Shown here: one piece after another, positions 26,862-34,528 of the stretch
Layout: each line of letters starts with the position of its first letter
Position numbering within the stretch: position 1 is the stretch's first letter
Source: Nonomuraea jiangxiensis
Lineage (GTDB): Bacteria > Actinomycetota > Actinomycetes > Streptosporangiales > Streptosporangiaceae
DNA length: 64,000 nucleotides
Direction: 5' to 3'
Assembly (NCBI RefSeq): GCF_900099965.1
Contig: NZ_FNDJ01000012.1
Coordinates: 62,001 to 126,000, forward strand
Notes under the pieces: generated by a model
The model's input: the letters and a program-made list of their open reading frames with translations, nothing else
Databases searched by the model: none
What the model was told of the DNA's origin: nothing
Program-made: the position numbers and the translations under genes

Positions 26862-27928
26862 CGACGACGACCGACGAACTGCAGGACCTGTACGCGCGCC
26901 TGGAGGCAGCGAGCCTGCGCCCCCTGTGGACCATCACCGAGCAGTTGCTCACCCCCTCACCCCGGCCCAAGGCGGTGCCCTGGCTCTGGCCGGGACGGGT
27001 GCTGCGCCCGCTGGCCGAGCAGGCCATCCGGCTGGTCCCGGTGGAGCGCGGCGGCGAGCGCCGGGTGTTGTCCCTGGCCAACCCCGGGCTGGAGGGCAAA
27101 CCGTACGCGGCCGGCACGCTCTGGGGCGCCCTCCAGGCCCTGGGCCCCGGCGAGTCGGCGCCCGCGCACCGGCACTCGCCCGGCGCCATCCGGTTCGTCC
27201 TGTCGGGACAGGGCGTCTGGACGACGGTGAACGGCGAGTCCTGCGCGATGTCCCCCGGCGACCTGATCCTCACGCCCGGATGGGCCTGGCACGACCACAC
27301 CAACGGCGGCGACGAGCCGATGTTCTGGTTCGACGGCCTCGACCTGCCGATGATCGAGGCCCTGGACTGCATCTTCTTCGAGCCGCACCCCGAGGACCGC
27401 CAGCCGGTGCGGGGCCCGCACGACCCCGCGGGGCACGGCCCGGCGTACGTCCCCGGGCAGGTCACCGAGGCCCTGGACCCGGCCCCGTCGCCCCTGCTGG
27501 TCTACCGGTGGGCCGACACGGACGCGGAGCTGACCCGGCTGGCGGCGGGCACCGACGCGGGCACGGTCAGCCTGGAGTTCACCAACCCGGTCTCGGGCGC
27601 CAGCGTCCTGCCCACCCTCGCCTGCGGCATGCACCGGATCGTCCCGGGGCGCGGCACGCTGCCCGTCCGGCGCAGCGGCAACACCGTCTACGTCGTCTTC
27701 CGCGGCGAGGGTCACTCGATCATGGCGGGCCGCCGCTTCGACTGGCGGGCGGGCGACATGTTCGCGGCGCCGTCGTGGGTGCCGGTGGAGCACCACGCCG
27801 CCACCCCGGCGGACCTGTTCAGCCTCGGTGACGCCCCGGTGCACCGCGCCCTGGGGATCTACCGGGAGGAGACCCTGGCCGCCCCGCAGGCGGTCACGTC
27901 CACGTTCATCCCCGAGGAGCCCTCATGA
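26858..27928 (+). CDS. Gentisate 1,2-dioxygenase-like bicupin ring-cleavage enzyme
   Basis: 356 aa, two cupin domains. The first has His104 and His106 in PAHRHSPGAIRFVLSG and a His pair at 145/147 in GWAWHDHTNGG, the Fe(II)-binding pattern of gentisate and 1-hydroxy-2-naphthoate dioxygenases. The second domain (about 230-345) lacks a full metal set and looks structural, as in the family. The ATG at 26858 overlaps the monooxygenase stop (ATGA). The expected product, maleylpyruvate, would suit the FAH-type hydrolase that follows. Salicylate 1,2-dioxygenase is an alternative. Confidence 0.85.
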   Translation: MTTTTDELQDLYARLEAASLRPLWTITEQLLTPSPRPKAVPWLWPGRVLRPLAEQAIRLVPVERGGERRVLSLANPGLEGKPYAAGTLWGALQALGPGESAPAHRHSPGAIRFVLSGQGVWTTVNGESCAMSPGDLILTPGWAWHDHTNGGDEPMFWFDGLDLPMIEALDCIFFEPHPEDRQPVRGPHDPAGHGPAYVPGQVTEALDPAPSPLLVYRWADTDAELTRLAAGTDAGTVSLEFTNPVSGASVLPTLACGMHRIVPGRGTLPVRRSGNTVYVVFRGEGHSIMAGRRFDWRAGDMFAAPSWVPVEHHAATPADLFSLGDAPVHRALGIYREETLAAPQAVTSTFIPEEPS

Positions 27929-28785
27929 GACTGGCCCTGTTCGACGACTACCGGCTCGGGGTGGTGACCGGTGACGGCGTCGTCGACGTGACGGACGCGC
28001 TGCCCTGGCCCCACGATCCCGACCCGCTGAGCGCGGGCTGGTGGCGCCGGCTGTGCCGGGACTTCGCGGACGTGCGGGAGGCGCTGGAGAAGGCCGCCGA
28101 ACTGGGCCGCCCGGTGCGGCCGGCGCGGCTGCTCGCCCCGGCGCTCAACCCGTCCAAGATCGTCGCTTCGGCCAGCAACTACGCCGACCACGTGGCCGAG
28201 ATGCACGACGTGCAGGAGCGCACCCTCGGCGGCGTCGTGTCGTGGATGTTCGACTTCGACGTCTTCCTCAAGGCGCCGTCGTCGATCTCCGGGCCGCAGG
28301 ACGACATCGTGCTGCCCGACGCGGTCGTGGCGGCCGGCCAGGAGATCCACCACGAGTCCGAGCTTGTCGTGGTCATCGGCGCCGGCGGCAAGGACATCCC
28401 GGAGGAGTCCGCCCTCGACCACGTCGTCGGCTACACCCTCGGCCTGGACATCACCGTGCGCAGCGCCGCCGACCGCTCCCGCCGCAAGAGCTACGACACC
28501 TTCAGCCCGCTGGGCCCCTACCTGGTCACGGCCGACGAGGTCGGCGACCCGGCCGGCCTCGACATCCGCCTGTCGGTGAACGGCGAGGAGCGCCAGGCGG
28601 TGCACACCTCCACCATGATCACCAAGGTTCCGGCCATCGTCGCGTACGCCTCGTCGATGATGACGCTGCTCCCCGGCGACCTGCTCTTCACCGGAGCCCC
28701 GCCCGGTGTCGGCCCGATCCACCGCGGCGACGTCCTGGACACCGGCATCAGCCGGATCGGGACCATGCGCCTGACCGTCCGTTAG
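27925..28785 (+). CDS. Fumarylacetoacetate hydrolase (FAH)-family hydrolase
   Basis: 286 aa. C-terminal FAH fold with the metal and catalytic residues in HHESELVVVIG and GYTLGLDITVRS, then KSYDTFSPLGPYL and PGDLLFTGAPPGVGPI. The variable N-terminal domain spans about 75 residues. In gentisate pathways this family hydrolyses fumaryl- or maleylpyruvate. No maleylpyruvate isomerase is in the operon, so either the ring-cleavage product is hydrolysed directly or the isomerase is elsewhere. Overlaps the dioxygenase stop by four bases; a hairpin terminator follows. Confidence 0.88.
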   Translation: MRLALFDDYRLGVVTGDGVVDVTDALPWPHDPDPLSAGWWRRLCRDFADVREALEKAAELGRPVRPARLLAPALNPSKIVASASNYADHVAEMHDVQERTLGGVVSWMFDFDVFLKAPSSISGPQDDIVLPDAVVAAGQEIHHESELVVVIGAGGKDIPEESALDHVVGYTLGLDITVRSAADRSRRKSYDTFSPLGPYLVTADEVGDPAGLDIRLSVNGEERQAVHTSTMITKVPAIVAYASSMMTLLPGDLLFTGAPPGVGPIHRGDVLDTGISRIGTMRLTVR

Positions 28786-28789
28786 CCGC

Positions 28790-28825
28790 GCGGGGCCGGG
28801 CCCACCGCGGCGGACCCGGCCCCGC
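28790..28825 (+). terminator. Hairpin terminator after catabolic operon
   Basis: 11-bp perfect stem GCGGGGCCGGG / CCCGGCCCCGC with a 14-nt loop, starting 4 bases after the FAH stop. Confidence 0.7.
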
Positions 28826-28894
28826 CCGCCGATGACGTGCGACTCGATGACCTAAGCTGGGACGGGTCGTTCTCCCGCGAACAAGGAAAGACCC

Positions 28895-29308
28895 GTGCCC
28901 GACGACGCCCGTGCCACCGCCATCTCGGTCGACCAGTTCATCCCCGCGCCGCCGGCGAGAGTGTGGAGCTCCCTGACCGAGCCCGACCTGCTCGCCCGCT
29001 GGTGGGCTCCCGGTGACATCCGCCCCGTCGTCGGCCACCGCTTCCACCTGCTCATGCCGGGCCGGGGCCCGGTCCCGTGCGAGGTGCTCGAAGTCGAGCC
29101 GTACGAGCGGCTCGTCTACACCTTCAACGGCACCTGGACGCTGACCTGGAGCCTGGTCGCCGAGGGCAAGGGCACCCGGCTGCTCCTGGAGCACTCCGGC
29201 TTCGACCTGGACGACCCCGGGGACCTCAGCGCGTTCGACCGGATGGGCCGGGGGTGGCGGAGCACGGTCCTGCCCCGGCTGGCCGCCCTCGCCGCCCAGC
29301 CCGCCTGA
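28895..29308 (+). CDS. SRPBCC/AHSA1-domain protein
   Basis: 137 aa. Helix-grip fold of the AHSA1 type: IPAPPARVWSSLTEPDLLARWWAPGD near the start, then strands with GHRFHLLMPGRG and a C-terminal long helix with GRGWRSTVLPRLA. GTG start behind AAGGAAAG. Such proteins are usually encoded beside an ArsR regulator, and here they are convergent with one (29340-29714). Ligand and function unknown; hydrophobic small-molecule binding is the family trend. Confidence 0.82.
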   Translation: MPDDARATAISVDQFIPAPPARVWSSLTEPDLLARWWAPGDIRPVVGHRFHLLMPGRGPVPCEVLEVEPYERLVYTFNGTWTLTWSLVAEGKGTRLLLEHSGFDLDDPGDLSAFDRMGRGWRSTVLPRLAALAAQPA

Positions 29309-29339
29309 ACGGCGCCCCGCCCGCCCCGGCCACTCGCGC

Positions 29340-29714
29340 CTACCGGCCCTGCTCGTCCGCCTCCTGCTCCTCCAGCACGGTGTCGTGCAGGAGCCGCAGC
29401 CGTTCGCGCCAGTAGGCCTCGTACGGGTGCAGCCAGTCGGAGATCTCCCGCAGGGGTTCCTGGCACAGTGAGTAGTGGCGCTCCCTGCCGACCTTCCGCT
29501 CGGTCACCAGGCCGGAGTCCCGCAGCACCTTGAGGTGCTCCGACACGCTGGGGCGGGCCATGTCGAAGTGCGCGGCGAGGGCGTTGACGGACTGCGGACC
29601 TTGGAGCAGGAGCTGCAGGATGCGGCGCCTGACCGGGTTGGCCAGCGCAGGGAACACGTCGTCGAGCAAGGTGGGGACCTGGTCCGGTGACGCCGTCTTC
29701 CCGCTCCGCGGCAT
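29340..29714 (-). CDS. ArsR-family winged-helix regulator
   Basis: 124 aa from the ATG at 29714 (MPRSGKTASPDQ), preferred because an upstream in-frame extension adds only low-complexity Arg-rich sequence. Core: FPALANPVRRRILQLLLQGPQSVNALAAHFDMARPSVSEHLKVL, then the wing VTERKVGRERHYSL. No metal-binding Cys pair, so it resembles the ArsR proteins paired with SRPBCC partners rather than metal sensors. A promoter with a dyad lies about 65 bp upstream and is nearly identical to the one before the VOC gene, pointing to autoregulation. Confidence 0.85.
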   Translation of the reverse strand: MPRSGKTASPDQVPTLLDDVFPALANPVRRRILQLLLQGPQSVNALAAHFDMARPSVSEHLKVLRDSGLVTERKVGRERHYSLCQEPLREISDWLHPYEAYWRERLRLLHDTVLEEQEADEQGR

Positions 29715-29779
29715 GGTTCGCAGTCCTCGATCGCGCTCACGCCGGGGCCCCGGTGCCCGCCGGCCCCACCACATTACCA

Positions 29780-29803
29780 GTAGGGGCTCTCCTACCCGTC
29801 AAA
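29780..29803 (-). promoter_or_regulatory. Promoter/operator of the ArsR gene (shared motif copy 1)
   Basis: On the minus strand: TTGACGGGTAGGA then GAGC then CCCTAC. The dyad GTAGG-N6-CCTAC (29780-29795) lies just inside a TTGACG -35 box. Copy 2 upstream of the VOC gene has the same layout, with differences only in the four central bases. Confidence 0.65.
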
Positions 29804-29822
29804 CGCGCGTGCGACAGGGCGG

Positions 29823-30191
29823 TCAGGCGGGACCGTCGGTGAGGATGAACGTGTTGCCGTCGGGGTCGGCGAAGGTCGCCTGGTTGCCCCACGGGGTCCG
29901 CTGGGGGTCGTCGATGGCGACACCGGCATCGCGCAGGGCGGCGACGGCCAGGTCGGTGTCCTTGGTCGCGAGCATGGCGCCCCGCAGCTTGGGCGCGTCC
30001 GGCAGCCAGTCGCACAGCACCAGCGTCGTCTGCGCGCCCTTGGGCGCCACCTCGATCCAGCGCGAGTTCTCGCCCATCGGCACCGGCAGGTCGCCGCGGA
30101 GCTCGAAGCCGAGCTTGCCGACATAGAACGCCTTGGCGACGTCCTGGTCGGTGACGGGGACGGTCAGCTTATGCACATGTGTGATTTCCAT
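29823..30191 (-). CDS. VOC-family (glyoxalase/bleomycin resistance-like) protein
   Basis: 122 aa. One VOC domain made of two beta-alpha-beta-beta-beta halves: THVHKLTVPVTDQDVAKAFYVGKLGFELRGD and DTDLAVAALRDAGVAIDD, ending DPDGNTFILTDGPA. The vicinal-oxygen metal ligands are only partly conserved, so binding or isomerase activity cannot be told apart. The ArsR gene lies downstream on the same strand with its own copy of the same promoter, so VOC and ArsR look like one small regulon. Confidence 0.85.
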   Translation of the reverse strand: MEITHVHKLTVPVTDQDVAKAFYVGKLGFELRGDLPVPMGENSRWIEVAPKGAQTTLVLCDWLPDAPKLRGAMLATKDTDLAVAALRDAGVAIDDPQRTPWGNQATFADPDGNTFILTDGPA

Positions 30192-30204
30192 GCGGCCACC
30201 TTAG

Positions 30205-30227
30205 GTAGGGAACATCCTACCCGTCAA
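30205..30227 (-). promoter_or_regulatory. Promoter/operator of the VOC gene (shared motif copy 2)
   Basis: On the minus strand: TTGACGGGTAGGA then TGTT then CCCTAC, followed by CTAAGG. The dyad GTAGG-N6-CCTAC (30205-30220) starts 14 bp from the VOC ATG. 19 of 23 positions match copy 1. Confidence 0.65.
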
Positions 30228-30423
30228 GCGTCGGCTATATCCTACGGATTTCATCGTCCCATGTCCGGGGCCTTCGTGGCAGCACTGTGGGAGAAGGCTC
30301 TGACCGGCCCGTCAGGCATCCTCAAGACATGCACCCGACGAGGCGAGGGCGCGTACTCGTGGCAGGCCGGGACCTCGCCGGGATCGCGCCGGAACTCACG
30401 CCGCGCGACCGCGCGGTCGCGCG

Positions 30424-30501
30424 TCTCCCGCGCGGCTCAGCCCTGCCCGTCGCCCGGCCGCTTCTCCCGCGCGGCTCAGCCCTGCCGGTCGCCCGGCCGC
30501 C
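30424..30501. repeat. 39-bp tandem duplication across the 3' end of the ASCH-like gene
   Basis: Two adjacent 39-bp units (30424-30462, 30463-30501) begin TCTCCCGCGCGGCTCAGCCC and differ at only two positions. The stop codon of the upstream-strand gene lies in the second unit (30476-30478), and the same triplet recurs 39 bases on in the first unit. A partial third start (TCTCCC) follows. Between 30192 and 30423 I see no gene. Confidence 0.75.
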
Positions 30502-31087
30502 TCTCCCCCGCCCGGCTCGCCAGGTAGGCGGCGCCTCGCGGGGAGATCCGGTAGCCCGTGTCGAGGCTGACGGTGAGGCCGAGGTTCTTCAGCTTGCGCA
30601 CGTCCAGCTTGAACCGCGCCACCTCGCGGCCCAGCTCCGCGGCCAGGTCGCCGGCGCGCACGGCGGGCCGCCGGTCGATGATCTCCAGCGCCGCCTCCGT
30701 CCACGGGCCCGTCCTGCTCGCCCGGTCCAGCCGGGCGAGCCTGGCCGCCACGTCCGCCAGCTCGTCCGCGGGCAGGTCATCGGTGGCCGCCAGCTCGTCG
30801 CGCGGGTCCGGCTCGGGGACGTACCTGATGGCGAGCCGGTAGACCGGGTCGCCGGGGCTGCCGCGAAGGTCCTCGATCGCGGCGGCGGCGGACGGGTAGC
30901 CGGCGGCCGTCGCGTCGGCGTCGGTGATCTGGGCGGTCGTCACGACGTCGATCGCGTCGACCGCCACTCGGCCCAGCGCGGTGCGGTACACGTGGCCCGC
31001 GCTCGCCTGCCGCTGCCGCCAGCGGCGGAACAGCACCGTGATCGTGCCGTCCCGGATGCCGTCATGCCGTTCCCTCTCGATCAGCAT
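30476..31087 (-). CDS. ASCH-domain-like protein of unknown function
   Basis: 203 aa from the ATG at 31087; an in-frame ATG at 31129 would add 14 residues. The N-terminal 100 residues have an ASCH-like pattern: MLIERERHDGIRDGTITVLFRRW, a conserved basic pocket, then YRTALGRVAVDAIDVVTTAQITDADA. The second half (about 125-200) resembles a small winged-helix: RRPAVRAGDLAAELGREVARFKLDVRKLKNLGL. ASCH domains are thought to bind RNA or nucleotides; the combination with a winged helix suggests a regulator (inference). A tandem duplication spans its stop. Confidence 0.68.
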   Translation of the reverse strand: MLIERERHDGIRDGTITVLFRRWRQRQASAGHVYRTALGRVAVDAIDVVTTAQITDADATAAGYPSAAAAIEDLRGSPGDPVYRLAIRYVPEPDPRDELAATDDLPADELADVAARLARLDRASRTGPWTEAALEIIDRRPAVRAGDLAAELGREVARFKLDVRKLKNLGLTVSLDTGYRISPRGAAYLASRAGERRPGDRQG

Positions 31088-31230
31088 GATGAGACGATAT
31101 CGAGCGGCGTCGGTGATCCCGGGCTGCATGCCGGTGGCTTCAGGAGCCGGTCCGGGGTGGCGACGACCTGGTCCCAGCCCGGCGCCCGGCCGGTCAGCAC
31201 GAAGCCGCCCACCCGCTCGTCCGGGTGGCC
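31081..31230 (-). pseudogene. Possible 3' remnant of an unidentified gene
   Basis: In a frame different from the ASCH-like gene, about 35 codons with G/C at every third position read AGHPDERVGGFVLTGRAPG, then WDQVVATPDRLLKP, ending at a TGA at 31081-31083. The composition and the smooth protein-like sequence suggest the tail of a lost gene. There is no start or ribosome-binding site, and I do not recognise the family. Confidence 0.3.
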
Positions 31231-31448
31231 GGCCGCACTCCCCCCATCGCGGCAACGCCGGGAGGACTGACCTGTGGCTTTCCTGACCGTCCCGGCCGCC
31301 CCCGCCGGCGCCGTCCCGACCGGCGCGCGGCTCGTACCGGCGGCCTCATGAGCACGGCCGCAGCGACCCCACCCCCGCGCCGGGCGATCGCCGCCGGCCG
31401 CACGTCCATCCCTTCCACCGGAGCGAGTACTCGACGTCAGGAGCTCAC
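31088..31448. other. Gap with remnants and a possible 25-aa ORF
   Basis: 361 bases without a firm gene. The lower part holds the remnant described at 31081-31230. On the plus strand, GGAGG (31261-31265) stands 8 nt before a GTG at 31274 that opens a 25-codon frame (start MAFLTVPAAPAG) ending at 31351 in an ATGA overlap with another short frame. It could be a truncated gene or a leader ORF for the membrane protein at 31449; there is no further support. Confidence 0.3.
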
Positions 31449-32012
31449 ATGCCCCCTCAAAACGCCGGATTTCTGACGCGGCTCAACGAGCAGCACCACA
31501 AGACCGCCCTCGGGCTCTTCCTGGTGATCGTCGTGGCCCACTGGGCCGAGCACATCGCGCAGGCCATCCAGATCTACGCCCTCGGCTGGCCGCTCAAGGA
31601 GGCGCGCGGGGTGCTCGGTGTGCCGTTCCCGTGGCTCGTCACCTCCGAGTGGATGCACTACGGCTACGCCCTGATCATGCTCGCCGGCCTGCTCCTGCTC
31701 CGGCGGGGCTTCACCGGCCGCTCCCGGACCTGGTGGACCATCGCGCTCGGCATCCAGTTCTGGCACCACATCGAGCACTTCCTGCTGCTGGTCCAGTCCA
31801 TGAGCGGCACGTATCTCGCCGGTCGGCCCGTCCCGACCAGCATCATCCAGCTCCTGGTCCCCCGCGTCGAGCTGCACCTGTTCTACAACGCCGTGGTGTT
31901 CGCGCCGATGGTGGTCGCGATGCTGCTGCACCGCAGGCCGACGCCGACCGAGCGCGCCGACATGCGCTGTGGTTGCGCGCTCGCGCCCGCGCCCGCACCC
32001 GCGCCGGCATGA
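31449..32012 (+). CDS. Histidine-rich four-helix membrane protein of unknown function
   Basis: 187 aa, start ATG 31449 behind AGGAGCT. Four predicted membrane helices (about residues 18-45, 62-85, 95-118, 140-162). Histidines cluster in and next to helices: VVAHWAEH, WMHYGY, FWHHIEHFLLL and ELHLFYN. Their spacing recalls di-metal or heme membrane proteins, but I do not recognise the family. The last 15 residues are a low-complexity Ala-Pro repeat. Its stop overlaps the next start (ATGA). Confidence 0.8.
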   Translation: MPPQNAGFLTRLNEQHHKTALGLFLVIVVAHWAEHIAQAIQIYALGWPLKEARGVLGVPFPWLVTSEWMHYGYALIMLAGLLLLRRGFTGRSRTWWTIALGIQFWHHIEHFLLLVQSMSGTYLAGRPVPTSIIQLLVPRVELHLFYNAVVFAPMVVAMLLHRRPTPTERADMRCGCALAPAPAPAPA

Positions 32013-32506
32013 GGCGACGGCCCCTGCCCCTGCCGCTGGCCGCCGTCCTGCTGCTCGTCGCCGGGCTCCTGGTGTCCTGTACGGCACCGGCGCTCGGCCC
32101 GGCGCTGCGGCTGGCCGGCGGCGACGGCCGGCCCGGAACCTTCACCGCCCGGCACCTGGAGTGCGTCCAGCACCCCGGCCACGAGACCTGCACCTGGATC
32201 GGCGACTTCCGGTCTGAGGACGGCGCCGTCCGGCGCGCGGGGGTCGCCCTCGCCGGCAGCGACCGGGGCACCCACCAGGCGGGCCTGCCGACCGAGGCGA
32301 TCGACGTCGGGCTGGCCGGCCGGGTCTACGGGCCGGCCGGGTCAAGCGAATGGATCTTCACCGCGATCCTGTTCCTGGCCGCGCCGGCGCTGGCGGCCTT
32401 CGTGCTCGCGCCGGTCGCCGGGGCGCTTCGCCGCAGGCGGGCACTCGCCCGGGAAGGACACGAGCGTGATCGTCGCCTCCCCGTGGCGCGAGGGGCTGAC
32501 GGCTGA
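32009..32506 (+). CDS. Predicted lipoprotein/membrane protein of unknown function
   Basis: 165 aa, ATG at 32009 overlapping the preceding stop, so co-translated with the His-rich membrane protein. The N-terminal hydrophobic stretch ends in LVSC (Cys24), a possible lipobox; an extracytoplasmic domain with Cys in LECVQHPGHETCTWIGDF follows, then a C-terminal helix (about 112-137) and a basic tail. Two Cys plus His (CVQHPGHETC) could bind metal or form a disulfide. The family is not recognised. Confidence 0.72.
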   Translation: MRRRPLPLPLAAVLLLVAGLLVSCTAPALGPALRLAGGDGRPGTFTARHLECVQHPGHETCTWIGDFRSEDGAVRRAGVALAGSDRGTHQAGLPTEAIDVGLAGRVYGPAGSSEWIFTAILFLAAPALAAFVLAPVAGALRRRRALAREGHERDRRLPVARGADG

Positions 32507-32532
32507 CGGGCCGTGCCGTACGTCACGCCGAA

Positions 32533-32558
32533 CGCGCCGGGCCCGCGGGCCCGGCGCG
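32533..32558. terminator. Bidirectional hairpin terminator
   Basis: 26-bp perfect palindromic stem with arms CGCGCCGGGCCC / GGGCCCGGCGCG and a 2-nt loop, between the convergent ends of the lipoprotein gene (32506) and the ABC exporter operon (32579). Confidence 0.8.
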
Positions 32559-32578
32559 CCGGTGGATCCGGGCGGCCG

Positions 32579-34528
32579 CTAGTCCACCTCGACGACCGCC
32601 TGGGCGAACTGGGCCGAGTACAGCCGGGCGTAGGCGCCGTCCGCGGCCAGCAGCGACTCGTGCGTGCCCTGCTCGACGATCCGCCCGTTCTCCATGACCA
32701 GGATGAGGCTGGCGTCGCGGATCGTGGAGAGCCGGTGGGCGATCACGAAGCTCGTACGGCCCGCGCGCAGCGAGCTCATCGCCCGCTGGATGAGCACCTC
32801 GGTCCGGGTGTCGACCGAGCTGGTCGCCTCGTCCAGGATGAGGATCGCCGGCTCGGAGAGGAACGCGCGGGCGATCGTGATCAGCTGCTTCTCGCCCGCG
32901 CTGACCGTCCCGCCCTCGTCGTCGATCACCGTGTCGTAGCCGTCGGGCAGCGTGTGCGCGATGCGGTCCACGTGGGCGGCCCGCGCGGCGGCCTCGATCC
33001 GTTCGCGGGTGGCGCCCTCCGCGCCGTAGCCGATGTTCTCCGCGATCGTGCCGCCGAACAGCCAGGTGTCCTGCAGCACCATGCCGATGTTGGCCCGCAG
33101 CTCCTCCCTGGACATCTCGGCGATGTCGACGCCGTCGAGCGTGATGCGGCCGCCGGTCACCTCGTAGAAGCGCATGATGAGGTTGACCAGCGTCGTCTTG
33201 CCGGCGCCCGTGGGGCCGACGATGGCCACGGTCTGGCCCGGCTCCACGTTCAGCGAGAGGTCCTCGATCAGCGGCCGGTCCTCGGCGTAGCGGAAGGACA
33301 CGTTCTCGAACGTCACCCTGCCCCTGACCTGGTCGGGCCGCGCCGGCTTGGCGGGCTCGGGAGACTGCTCCGCGGCGTCCAGCAGCTCGAAGACCCGCTC
33401 GGCCGAGGCGATGCCCGACTGCACCAGGTTCGCCATGCCGGCCACCTGGGTCAGCGGCTGGCTGAACTGCCGCGAGTACTGGATGAAGGCCTGGACGTCG
33501 CCCAGCGAGATCGAGCCCGAGGCCACCTTGAGCCCGCCCACCACAGCGACCAGCACGTAGTTGAGGTTGCCGATGAACATCATCGCCGGCTGGATCAGCC
33601 CGGAGATGAACTGGGCGCGGAAGCTGGCGGCGAACAGGGCCTCGTTGTGCTCGGAGAAGGTCTCGGCCGCCTCCTTCTGCCCGCCGAACACCTTGACCAG
33701 CGTGTGCCCGCTGTACATCTCCTCGATGTGGCCGTTGAGCTTGCCGGTCGAGGACCACTGCTTGATGAACTGCGGTTGCGACCGCTTGCCGACGACCGCG
33801 GTGACGTAGATCGACACCGGCACCGTGACCAGCGCGATCAGCGCCAGGACCGGCGAGATCACGAACATCATCGCCAGCACCGCCACGACCGTCAGCACCG
33901 ACGTGATGAGCTGGCTCATCGTCTGCTGCAACGTCTGGGCGATGTTGTCGGTGTCGTTGGTGGCCCGGCTGAGGATCTCGCCGCGCGGCTGGTCGTCGAA
34001 GTAGCTCAGCGGCAACCGCGCCAGCTTGGCCTCGATCTGGTCGCGCAGCCGGGACGCCGCCCGCTGCACGACGGTCGTGGTCAGCCGGAACTGCGCGATC
34101 CCGAGCACCGACGCCACCAGGTAGATCACCAGCACCCAGCCCAGCACCTGGGCCAGCGCGGTGAAGTCGATGCCTTGCCCGGGCACCACGCTCATCGACG
34201 ACACCATGTCGGCGAACGTGTTCTGGCCCTGGGCGCGCAGCCCCGCCACGGCCTGCTCCTTGGTGACCCCGGCGGGCAGCTGGGCCCCGATGATGCCGGA
34301 GAAGATCACGTCCGTGGCGTGGCCGAGGATCTTGGGGCCCGTCACGGTCAGCGCGACGCTGACCGCCCCGAGGGCCAGGATGACGGTCAGCAGCGTGCGC
34401 TCGGGGCGCAGCAACCGCAGCAGGCGGCGGAACGAACCGCCGAAGTCGAGCGCCTTCTCCGCGGGCCCGGACATCATCCGGCCGGGTCCGAAGGCGGGAG
34501 GACGGCGCGCGGGGGTCTGCGTCGTCAT
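32579..34528 (-). CDS. ABC exporter half-transporter, canonical ATPase subunit
   Basis: 649-aa membrane-ATPase fusion of the multidrug/lipid exporter type. About six helices (residues 45-350), then an ATPase domain with Walker [10 protein letters not shown], Walker [12 protein letters not shown] with the catalytic Glu, and switch His in VIAHRLSTI. Its own signature is the divergent VSAGEKQ. The ATG at 34528 overlaps the stop of the partner gene (ATGA); the open frame continues upstream but only as out-of-phase sequence of the partner. Forms a heterodimer with the 34525-36264 product. Confidence 0.92.
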   Translation of the reverse strand: MTTQTPARRPPAFGPGRMMSGPAEKALDFGGSFRRLLRLLRPERTLLTVILALGAVSVALTVTGPKILGHATDVIFSGIIGAQLPAGVTKEQAVAGLRAQGQNTFADMVSSMSVVPGQGIDFTALAQVLGWVLVIYLVASVLGIAQFRLTTTVVQRAASRLRDQIEAKLARLPLSYFDDQPRGEILSRATNDTDNIAQTLQQTMSQLITSVLTVVAVLAMMFVISPVLALIALVTVPVSIYVTAVVGKRSQPQFIKQWSSTGKLNGHIEEMYSGHTLVKVFGGQKEAAETFSEHNEALFAASFRAQFISGLIQPAMMFIGNLNYVLVAVVGGLKVASGSISLGDVQAFIQYSRQFSQPLTQVAGMANLVQSGIASAERVFELLDAAEQSPEPAKPARPDQVRGRVTFENVSFRYAEDRPLIEDLSLNVEPGQTVAIVGPTGAGKTTLVNLIMRFYEVTGGRITLDGVDIAEMSREELRANIGMVLQDTWLFGGTIAENIGYGAEGATRERIEAAARAAHVDRIAHTLPDGYDTVIDDEGGTVSAGEKQLITIARAFLSEPAILILDEATSSVDTRTEVLIQRAMSSLRAGRTSFVIAHRLSTIRDASLILVMENGRIVEQGTHESLLAADGAYARLYSAQFAQAVVEVD

